Assembly (NCBI GenBank): GCA_900553105.1
Contig: USCE01000043.1
Coordinates: 1 to 8,896, forward strand
Reading direction: 5' to 3'
DNA: 8,896 nt
Source of the DNA: an uncultured Sutterella sp.
Lineage (GTDB): Bacteria; Pseudomonadota; Gammaproteobacteria; Burkholderiales; Burkholderiaceae_F
The translations under genes and the position numbers were made by a program. Below the pieces are notes generated by a model, which worked only from the letters and a program-made list of their open reading frames with translations, was not told the origin of the DNA and did not search any database. Below, piece by piece: positions 1 to 5,135 of this stretch. Position 1 is the stretch's first letter. Every line of letters starts with the position of its first letter.

Positions 1-1
1 G

Positions 2-466
2 GGTAAGTGGATGCGCAACATGAGCGAACGCATGGAAACGTGGGTTCACTTGAAGGAAGAAGAAGTCGATATCTGCCGCAAGGAAGAACCGATGGATCCG
101 CAATTGGCCGAAGATATTTACCTCTTGGACCGTTGCGTTGAATGCGGTTGCTGTATCGCTGGTTGCGGTACGGTTCGTATGCGTCCGGACTTCGTTGGCG
201 GTGTGGCTATCAATAAGATCGCCCGTTTCCGTCTTGACCCGCGCGACAACCGCAATGACGCCGACTACTACGAAGTGGTTGGTGATGACAGCGGCGTTTT
301 CGGTTGCATGAGCTTGTTGGCTTGCCACGACTTCTGCCCGAAGCAATTGCCGTTGAAGACCCAAATCGCCTTCATCCGTCGTAAGATGGCTGAACAAGGT
401 ATTCGCGGCTACGATAAAGTTTTGCCGACTCCCAAGAAGGCAATTCCTATCAAGGTTGTGAAGTAA
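2..466 (+). CDS. frdB: Fumarate reductase iron-sulfur subunit, 3' part (5' end outside window)
   Basis: This is the C-terminal part of the iron-sulfur subunit of membrane-bound quinol:fumarate reductase, which passes electrons from the haem-bearing membrane subunit to flavoprotein FrdA for fumarate reduction to succinate. The frame is already open at base 2 (G-K-W before the first Met at 11), so that Met is internal. Counting from the Met at 11, cysteines 42, 45, 48 and 109 fit the [4Fe-4S] ligands and 52, 99 and 105 the [3Fe-4S] ligands. This spacing equals, as I recall it, Wolinella succinogenes FrdB (151/154/157/218 and 161/208/214). Around 105-110 N-terminal residues, including the [2Fe-2S] domain, lie upstream of the window. 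No frdC or frdD follows, consistent with a Wolinella-type frdCAB order rather than the E. coli frdABCD order. Glutamine and leucine codons are biased as in aspA, suggesting high expression. Succinate dehydrogenase SdhB is the alternative, but the neighbouring genes favour the fumarate-reducing role. Confidence 0.93.
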   Translation, partial: GKWMRNMSERMETWVHLKEEEVDICRKEEPMDPQLAEDIYLLDRCVECGCCIAGCGTVRMRPDFVGGVAINKIARFRLDPRDNRNDADYYEVVGDDSGVFGCMSLLACHDFCPKQLPLKTQIAFIRRKMAEQGIRGYDKVLPTPKKAIPIKVVK

Positions 467-482
467 TTCTCAGAGAGATCAA

Positions 483-508
483 AGGCGGTGCGCAATCGCA
501 CACCGCCT
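483..508 (+). other. GC-rich hairpin after frdB, without U-tract
   Basis: The arm AGGCGGTGCG pairs with CGCA-CA-CCGCCT around a CAAT loop, leaving a two-base CA bulge on the 3' side. The hairpin starts 16 nt after the frdB stop. No run of T follows, so by itself it is not an intrinsic terminator. It could protect the 3' end of the frd mRNA or form the upstream part of the structured region at 526-595. Confidence 0.6.
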
Positions 509-525
509 GAGAGCTGTCTGAAACC
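509..525 (+). repeat. Gapped motif GAGAG-N4-CTGAAACC, copy 1
   Basis: GAGAG, four unrelated bases, then CTGAAACC directly follows the frdB-distal hairpin. The same 13 fixed bases with the same 4-base gap occur at 2164-2180 ahead of dcuA. In both places the motif lies downstream of a hairpin whose 5' arm contains GGCGG and before a U-rich element. It may be a conserved RNA element or regulator site, or chance; only these two copies were noticed. Confidence 0.35.
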
Positions 526-595
526 CTGCGCGGTCTTAATGGACCGACGGCTCCTCGCAAGAGGTTGCCGATTAGGGCTGACGCAGTTTTTTTTT
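526..595 (+). promoter_or_regulatory. Candidate structured leader with three-way junction and U-tract, upstream of aspA
   Basis: A closing stem CTGCG (526-530)/CGCAG (582-586) is followed at once by nine T (587-595), as in an intrinsic terminator. Inside it are two perfectly placed hairpins: CGGTC/GACCG (531-535/542-546, loop TTAATG), and CGGC-T-CCTC/GAGG-TT-GCCG (548-570) capped by a GCAA (GNRA) tetraloop. An 11-nt unpaired strand (571-581) joins the second hairpin to the closing stem. Such branching is more than a simple terminator needs. Only 57 nt separate the T-run from the aspA start and I see no good promoter there. It is therefore either the frd operon terminator with a weak aspA promoter after it, or a conditional terminator in the aspA leader. 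I could not match it to a riboswitch class that I know. Confidence 0.5.
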
Positions 596-600
596 AGTGG

Positions 601-619
601 AGACGCCTAAAAGACGCCT
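601..619 (+). repeat. Direct repeat AGACGCCT, 11-bp period
   Basis: AGACGCCT occurs at 601-608 and again at 612-619, an 11-bp period close to one helical turn. It lies between the T-run of the leader element and the aspA ribosome binding site. Spacing on one face of the helix would suit a dimeric regulator, but two 8-mers in a short region may also be chance. Confidence 0.3.
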
Positions 620-636
620 TCTTAAATTGAATTAAC

Positions 637-642
637 GAGGAG
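637..642 (+). promoter_or_regulatory. Ribosome binding site of aspA
   Basis: GAGGAG lies 10 nt before the ATG at 653. It is a strong Shine-Dalgarno sequence and fixes this start, which also matches the usual N-terminus of aspartases. Confidence 0.8.
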
Positions 643-652
643 CAAAATTAAC

Positions 653-2053
653 ATGTCTCGTATTGAATATGACTTCCTTGGCCCGAAGGAAATTTCTGAC
701 GATTGCTACTATGGCGTTCAAACGCTCCGTGGCAAAGAAAACTTCCATGTAACGGAAATGTCGATGGCTCAAGAACCGTTCTTCATCATCGCCTTTGGCT
801 ATGTGAAGAAGGCTGCTGCCATGGCTAACAAGGAACTCGGTACGATCCCTGCCGACGTCGCTGACGCTTTGATCTGGGCCTGCGACCAATTGATCGCTGG
901 CAAGTATCACGATCAATTCGTGACCGACTGGGTGCAAGGTGGTGCCGGTACGTCCACGAATATGAATTGCAACGAAGTCATCTGCAACTTGGCCGCTGAA
1001 AAGTTGGGTTCCAAGAAGGGTGACTACGCTTTGGTTTCTCCGAACGACCACGCTAACTTCGGTCAATCCACCAACGACACGTATCCTACCGCTTTCCACG
1101 TTGCTTTGTTGCTCCGCAGCAATGTGATGTTGAAGGCTGTTGAAGACCTCGTAGCTTCTTTCTACAAGAAGTCCGAAGAATTCAAGAGCGTGTTGAAGAT
1201 GGGTCGTACGCACTTGCAAGACGCTGTGCCGATGACCTTGGGTCAAGAATTCCATGGCTGGGGCTTCACGATCGCTGACGAAATCGAAACGATCAAGGAT
1301 GCTCAAAAGCACCTCTGCGTTGTGAACCTCGGTGCTACCGCTATTGGTACGACCGTGACGGCTCACCCGGATTATCCTGCCTTGGCTGTTAAGTACTTGG
1401 CTGAATTGACGGGCTTGCCGCTCCGCAACAGCGAAGACTTGATCGCTGCTACCTCCGACTGCGGCGCTTATGTCGCTATCTCCAGCGCCATGAAGAGCTT
1501 GGCTGTTAAGTTGACGAAGGTCGCTAACGACTTGCGCTTGTTGGCTTCCGGTCCGCGTTGTGGCTTGCAAGAAGTCAATCTCCCGCAAATGCAACCTGGT
1601 TCTTCCATCATGCCGGGTAAGGTCAATCCGGTTGAATTGGAAGCTATGAACCAAGCCTGCTTCATCGCTATCGGTTTGGACACCACGGTCATGTTGGCTG
1701 CTTCCGCTGGTCAACTCGAATTGAACGTGATGGAACCGCCGATCACGTGGGCTTTGTTCTTCGGTATGAAGGTCATGACCAACGCCATGGACGGAATGCG
1801 TACGAAGTGCATTGACGGTATCACCGCCAATGAACAACGTTGCAAGGACTTGGTGATGGGTTCCTTGGGCATCATCACGATCTTGAAGCCGCACTTCGGT
1901 TACAAGACCTGCTCTGAAATCGCCCACGAAGGTTACCACACTGGTAAGACCTTGCATCAACTCATCGTTGAAGAACGTAAGTTGATGACGCAAGAAGAAT
2001 GGGATAAGGTTTTCAATCTTCAAAATCTCATCGCTCCGAAGTTTGAAATGTAA
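653..2053 (+). CDS. aspA: Aspartate ammonia-lyase (aspartase)
   Basis: This cytoplasmic enzyme reversibly deaminates L-aspartate to fumarate and ammonium, here feeding fumarate to fumarate reductase. The 466-residue product is full length for the family (E. coli AspA is about 478). It belongs to the aspartase/fumarase superfamily: substrate-binding segments GTSTNMN (99-105) and STN (139-141), the GRTHLQDAVPMTLGQEF block (184-200), and the SS-loop signature GSSIMPGKVNP (316-326), where Ser318 corresponds to the catalytic serine of E. coli aspartase. The blocks EDLIAATSDCGAY, GQLELNVMEP and CIDGITAN match aspartase better than fumarase C, whose adjacent paralog it otherwise resembles. Codon use is extreme: every Gln is CAA, Lys is nearly always AAG, Leu is mostly TTG or CTC with no CTG, TTA or CTA. 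This implies very high expression. It lies between frdB and dcuA with 186-nt gaps on each side. Confidence 0.97.
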   Translation: MSRIEYDFLGPKEISDDCYYGVQTLRGKENFHVTEMSMAQEPFFIIAFGYVKKAAAMANKELGTIPADVADALIWACDQLIAGKYHDQFVTDWVQGGAGTSTNMNCNEVICNLAAEKLGSKKGDYALVSPNDHANFGQSTNDTYPTAFHVALLLRSNVMLKAVEDLVASFYKKSEEFKSVLKMGRTHLQDAVPMTLGQEFHGWGFTIADEIETIKDAQKHLCVVNLGATAIGTTVTAHPDYPALAVKYLAELTGLPLRNSEDLIAATSDCGAYVAISSAMKSLAVKLTKVANDLRLLASGPRCGLQEVNLPQMQPGSSIMPGKVNPVELEAMNQACFIAIGLDTTVMLAASAGQLELNVMEPPITWALFFGMKVMTNAMDGMRTKCIDGITANEQRCKDLVMGSLGIITILKPHFGYKTCSEIAHEGYHTGKTLHQLIVEERKLMTQEEWDKVFNLQNLIAPKFEM

Positions 2054-2116
2054 TTTTTCAAACCTAGGGTAAACCTCGTATCGTTTTTAACAAATTCGAG
2101 GTAAAGTACCTACAGT

Positions 2117-2148
2117 CGCAGAGGCGGCAGGAAACTGCCGCCGATGCG
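2117..2148 (+). other. Long GNRA-capped hairpin with tandem G/A internal loop after aspA
   Basis: Perfect 8-bp stem GGCGGCAG/CTGCCGCC (2123-2130/2135-2142) with a GAAA tetraloop. Beyond a symmetric GA/GA internal loop the stem continues as CGCA (2117-2120)/TGCG (2145-2148). Tandem sheared G-A pairs plus a GNRA loop make a very stable RNA. No U-tract follows immediately; the T-run comes about 30 nt later. It may be a 3'-end stabiliser of aspA mRNA, part of a bipartite terminator, or part of a dcuA leader. Confidence 0.6.
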
Positions 2149-2155
2149 AATGGGT

Positions 2156-2196
2156 CCGAAAGGGAGAGAAGGCTGAAACCTTTTTTTTCGTTTCGG
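2156..2196 (+). terminator. U-rich hairpin, probable terminator or attenuator between aspA and dcuA
   Basis: AGAGAAGG (2165-2172) can pair with CCTTTTTT (2179-2186, two G-U pairs) around CTGAAA, and CCGAAA (2156-2161) with TTTCGG (2191-2196) outside it. Eight T (2181-2188) lie within the 3' arm. The U-tract is partly inside the stem, so this is not a textbook terminator and may be leaky or conditional, which would allow aspA-dcuA read-through as in the E. coli aspA-dcuA arrangement. Confidence 0.4.
2164..2180 (+). repeat. Gapped motif GAGAG-N4-CTGAAACC, copy 2
   Basis: Second copy of the motif at 509-525, with identical fixed bases and gap length. Here it is embedded in the U-rich hairpin 2156-2196, where CTGAAA forms the loop. 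In the first copy it is a linker between two structured elements, so the structural context differs. Confidence 0.35.
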
Positions 2197-2239
2197 AAAT
2201 AGATAAAGATAAAAAGTAACTCCAGTATTTGGGGGTATT

Positions 2240-3574
2240 ATGGATCTGATGTTAATTCTGCAAATTGTCGTCTTGCTTGCGGCCATCTTCTTCGGTGTCC
2301 GTTTGGGCGGCATCGGTATCGGTTACGCCGGTGGTATCGGCGTGCTGGTTTTAGGTCTCGTGTGCGGCATGAAACCGGGTGCGATTCCTTGGGATGTGAT
2401 CTTGATCATCATGTCTGTGATCGCTGCTATTTCTGCAATGCAGTTGGCCGGCGGTCTCGACTACTTGGTTCAAATCGCTGAACGTATTTTGCGTAGCAAC
2501 CCGAAGTATATCAACTACCTGGCTCCGGTTGTGACCTATGTGTTGACGATTTTCGCTGGTACGGGTCATACGGCTTTTTCGATGATTCCGGTTATCGTTG
2601 AAGTGGCTAAGGAACAAGGTATTAAGCCTGTTGCTCCGTTGTCCATCGCCGTGGTGTCTTCTCAAATCGCCATTACGGCCTCTCCTGTGTCTGCTGCCGT
2701 GATTTACATGACAGGTGTTCTCGAGCCCTTCGGTTGGAGCTACCCAGCATTGATCGGTATCTGGTTGGTGACGACGTTCGCTGGCTGCATGGTGACGGCT
2801 TTCGTGATGACTTTGATCCAAAATATGGACCTCAACAGTGACCCGGTTTACAAGGATCGTTTGGCTAAAGGTCTCGTGAAGGCTCCGCAAGGCGTCCAAA
2901 ACAAGGAATTGGCTCCTTATGCTAAGACCTCTGTTTGGATCTTCTTATTCGGCGTTATCGCAGTGGTACTCTACGCCTCTGCTATTTCTCCCGCAGTCGG
3001 TATCATCGACCCGGTTATCGTTGGTCGTGATGCTGCCATTATGGGCATTATGTTGACGATCGGTACGTTGATCACGGTTTGCTGCAAGATTCGCGTTGAC
3101 GACATCGCTTCTTGCTCCGTCTTCAAGAGCGGTATGGTGGCTTGCGTTTGCGTGTTGGGTGTTGCATGGCTCGGTAACACGTTTGTTGCCGGTCACACGA
3201 AAGAAATCACTGATTTCTCGGCTACGACTGTTGCTGAAAATCCCGCCTTGTTGGCTGTGATCTTCTTCTTCGCCGCTATGTTGTTGTACAGCCAAGCTGC
3301 TACGGCTAAGGCCATTACGCCTGCTGTTGTGACTGCTTTGGGAATTACGGCTGCTAACCCGGGCGACTCCTACATGATCGTTGCCACGTTCGCTGCTGTG
3401 TCTGCTTTGTTCGTGTTGCCGACGTACCCGACGTTGTTGGGCGCTGTGCAAATGGACGACACGGGTACGACCCGCATTGGTAAGTTCGTGTTCAACCACG
3501 CCTTCTTCTTGCCTGGCGTGTTGGCCATTGTATTCAGCGTTGCGTTCGGCTTCGCTGCTTGCGCTGTGTTCTAA
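2240..3574 (+). CDS. dcuA: Anaerobic C4-dicarboxylate transporter, DcuA type
   Basis: Inner-membrane antiporter of the Dcu family (DcuA/DcuB) that exchanges aspartate, fumarate or malate for succinate during anaerobic growth. The 444-residue product is full length (E. coli DcuA is about 433) and mostly hydrophobic segments. It resembles E. coli DcuA throughout: GVRLGGIGIGYAGG (19-32), AISAMQLAGGLDYLVQ (63-78), TIFAGTGH (103-110), SQIAITASPVSAAV (141-154), LLYSQAATAKA (348-358), and the C-terminal block PTYPTLLGAVQMDDTGTTRI (394-413) running on to NH at 419-420. DDTGTTRIGKFVFNHAFF separates it from the DcuB form (SGTTHIGR). The ATG at 2240 follows a GGGGG tract 4 nt upstream that may act as a weak Shine-Dalgarno; Met4 is a possible alternative. 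Codon bias matches aspA, pointing to high, linked expression. The 186-nt gap from aspA holds two hairpins; a strong terminator follows at 3621-3653. Confidence 0.95.
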   Translation: MDLMLILQIVVLLAAIFFGVRLGGIGIGYAGGIGVLVLGLVCGMKPGAIPWDVILIIMSVIAAISAMQLAGGLDYLVQIAERILRSNPKYINYLAPVVTYVLTIFAGTGHTAFSMIPVIVEVAKEQGIKPVAPLSIAVVSSQIAITASPVSAAVIYMTGVLEPFGWSYPALIGIWLVTTFAGCMVTAFVMTLIQNMDLNSDPVYKDRLAKGLVKAPQGVQNKELAPYAKTSVWIFLFGVIAVVLYASAISPAVGIIDPVIVGRDAAIMGIMLTIGTLITVCCKIRVDDIASCSVFKSGMVACVCVLGVAWLGNTFVAGHTKEITDFSATTVAENPALLAVIFFFAAMLLYSQAATAKAITPAVVTALGITAANPGDSYMIVATFAAVSALFVLPTYPTLLGAVQMDDTGTTRIGKFVFNHAFFLPGVLAIVFSVAFGFAACAVF

Positions 3575-3588
3575 TCGAACAACGGACT

Positions 3589-3611
3589 TCGGGCAATACA
3601 TAATTGCCCGA
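3589..3611 (+). other. Hairpin after dcuA, without U-tract
   Basis: TCGGGCAAT (3589-3597) pairs perfectly with ATTGCCCGA (3603-3611) around a 5-nt ACATA loop, starting 14 nt after the dcuA stop. No T-run follows; the true terminator stem begins 10 nt downstream. It could block 3' exonucleases. Confidence 0.65.
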
Positions 3612-3620
3612 TAACAGTTA

Positions 3621-3653
3621 AACGGCAAACGATGTTAATCGTTTGCCGTTTTT
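3621..3653 (+). terminator. Intrinsic terminator of dcuA
   Basis: AACGGCAAACGAT (3621-3633) pairs perfectly over 13 bp with ATCGTTTGCCGTT (3638-3650) around a GTTA loop, and the T-run 3649-3653 follows. It is a classical rho-independent terminator. It separates the highly expressed aspA/dcuA unit from dcuB, which must then have its own promoter. Confidence 0.92.
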
Positions 3654-3682
3654 CTTTGAAATTGAGAACAAGTGGTTAAATG

Positions 3683-3696
3683 TTGATATTTGTCAT
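3683..3696 (+). promoter_or_regulatory. Possible FNR-like site upstream of dcuB
   Basis: TTGAT-ATTT-GTCAT matches 8 of 10 fixed positions of the FNR/CRP-family consensus TTGAT-N4-ATCAA. E. coli dcuB is activated by FNR, which makes the position attractive. No convincing -10 box was found at the spacing a class II site would need. The remaining gap to the dcuB start (3697-3794) shows nothing else I can support. Confidence 0.22.
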
Positions 3697-3794
3697 TCAA
3701 AGTTAAGCAATTAATCATTCGATTTGTGGCTAAGAGTGCATGTACAGTAGTATGCTTTACCCGTTCCCTATCTCTTCTATTCACTGTTTTTGCG

Positions 3795-5120
3795 ATGTCG
3801 CTCGATTTTTATCTAGAACTGGCGGTTGTGCTAGCTTCGATCTTCATCGGGGCTCGATTCAATGGCGTTGGTTTAGGTATTTGGGGTGGTGTCGGCTTGT
3901 TTGTTTTGGCCGTAGTATTTGGTGTCACGCCTACATCTCCTCCCGTTGACGTTCTTCTTATTATTCTGGCTGTTGTAACAGCTGCTGCAACAATGGATGC
4001 TGCCGGCGGAATTGATTTCCTAGTACAGGTTGCTGAGCGTATTATTCGAGCCAATCCGAAAAATATCACTATTGTGGCCCCTTTAGTGACGTGGTTGTTC
4101 ACATTTATGTCGGGAACCGGTCATATTGTTTACCCGCTCTTGCCCGTCATTTACGAAACTGCCATTGCTGCAGGCATTCGACCGGAACGACCGATGGCTG
4201 TCGCAACCATTGCTTCTCAACAATCAATTACCGCCTCGCCCGTGTCGGCGGCTACCGCAGCTATGTTAGGACTTTTGGCGCTGCAACCAGAGTGGGCAGA
4301 GTGGGGCTTAGCGGAGATTTTATTGGTTTGCGTACCGTCTACGCTTTTTGGGGTTATTTTGGCCTCAATAGTCTCTTTTGGCATTGGGGCTAACTTAGCT
4401 GATGATCCCGATTATCAAGCCAGGCTCAAGGCAAAACTTATACCGCCAGCAAAGCCATTTTCATATCGACAGACACTGCCTGCTACGGCCCATCGATCAG
4501 CTCTAATCTTTTTGATAGGAGTTGCTATTGTGGTGCTGACGGGCTTTTATCCAGAGTTAAGAACTTTACCGGGTCAAACTCAGCCCTTGGGGATGGCAAC
4601 AGTATTGGAAGTCTTTATGCTCGTGGTCTCGGCAACTATTTTGGTCGTTTGCCGTCCTGATATCAATAAAATTGCCTCAGTTCCTACAATGCGGGCGGGG
4701 ATTGTCGCTATGGTCGGGATATTTGGTTTGGCCTGGTTGGGAGACTCTTTTGTCGCAGAGCATCAAAAGGCCATTTTATTGACCTGTGGCGAGTTGGTGC
4801 AAAACCAACCTTGGACATTTGCTTTTGTGTTGTTTGCCGTATCGGTTTTACTTTATTCTCAAGCTGCTACTGCTCGCGCAGTCATGCCGATTGGTATTGC
4901 CATGGGACTGCCTCCTGCAACGCTCATTGGGATGTTCCCGGCAGTAAACGGCTACTTTTTCATCCCGACATATGGCTCATTAGTGGCGGCTATTTCATTT
5001 GACCTTTCCGGTACTACTCATATCGGTCGATATGTGCTCAATCATTCCTTTATGCTTCCCGGTCTTGTTGCAACGGTGACAGCTGTGGCAACCGGTTTAG
5101 GTATCGCGGCTGTGCTTTAA
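3795..5120 (+). CDS. dcuB: Anaerobic C4-dicarboxylate transporter, DcuB type
   Basis: Second Dcu-family inner-membrane antiporter, closer to DcuB, the fumarate/succinate exchanger of fumarate respiration. From the ATG at 3795 the product has 441 residues, in line with E. coli DcuB (about 446), and its N-terminus (MSLDFYLELAVVLASIF) aligns with the neighbour. DcuB-like segments are PPVDVLLIILAVV (49-61), IVAPLVT (93-99), GTGHIVYPLLPVIYETA (107-123), GIRPERPMA (127-135) and SGTTHIGRYVLNHSFMLPGL (405-424). SQAATARAVMP (355-365) is more DcuA-like. The frame stays open to a TTG at 3690, but the extra 35 residues have no family counterpart. No clear Shine-Dalgarno precedes the ATG, suggesting weak translation. 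Codon use is ordinary (TTA, CTA, CTG, CAG all present), in sharp contrast to dcuA. It has its own transcription unit after the terminator at 3621-3653 and converges on the minus-strand operon with a 15-nt gap. Confidence 0.9.
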   Translation: MSLDFYLELAVVLASIFIGARFNGVGLGIWGGVGLFVLAVVFGVTPTSPPVDVLLIILAVVTAAATMDAAGGIDFLVQVAERIIRANPKNITIVAPLVTWLFTFMSGTGHIVYPLLPVIYETAIAAGIRPERPMAVATIASQQSITASPVSAATAAMLGLLALQPEWAEWGLAEILLVCVPSTLFGVILASIVSFGIGANLADDPDYQARLKAKLIPPAKPFSYRQTLPATAHRSALIFLIGVAIVVLTGFYPELRTLPGQTQPLGMATVLEVFMLVVSATILVVCRPDINKIASVPTMRAGIVAMVGIFGLAWLGDSFVAEHQKAILLTCGELVQNQPWTFAFVLFAVSVLLYSQAATARAVMPIGIAMGLPPATLIGMFPAVNGYFFIPTYGSLVAAISFDLSGTTHIGRYVLNHSFMLPGLVATVTAVATGLGIAAVL

Positions 5121-5135
5121 TTTAAAAGAGCTTGG

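Noticed and set aside
467..652. Known riboswitch classes (SAM-I, SAH, TPP, glycine, fluoride, Mn2+) for the aspA leader
   Set aside because: Short resemblances such as TGAAACCC to SAM-I are not accompanied by the conserved cores of any of these classes as I remember them.
632..2023. Open reading frame of 463 codons on the minus strand opposite aspA
   Set aside because: It is in codon register with aspA. Reverse stops need TTA, CTA or TCA in the forward gene, and the biased aspA simply does not use them. The antisense product shows no family resemblance.
2351..3628. Two long minus-strand frames opposite dcuA (2351-2899 and 2945-3628)
   Set aside because: Same codon-register effect of the biased dcuA gene; they are separated by a single TTA leucine codon at 2945 and encode no recognisable protein.
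3690..3794. N-terminal extension of DcuB from a TTG at 3690
   Set aside because: No ribosome site precedes it, the 35 residues have no counterpart in Dcu proteins, and the ATG at 3795 gives a family-length protein aligned with the neighbour.
3697..3794. Sigma-70 promoter of dcuB (TTGTGG near 3724 with TAGTAT near 3748 or TATGCT at 3751)
   Set aside because: Each box is a poor match, and the better -10 candidate has a 21-bp spacer; one must exist after the terminator but I cannot place it.
5121..5135. Shared bidirectional terminator between dcuB and the convergent exporter gene
   Set aside because: The 15-nt gap and flanking bases contain only weak, imperfect A/T pairing and no GC stem with a T-run.
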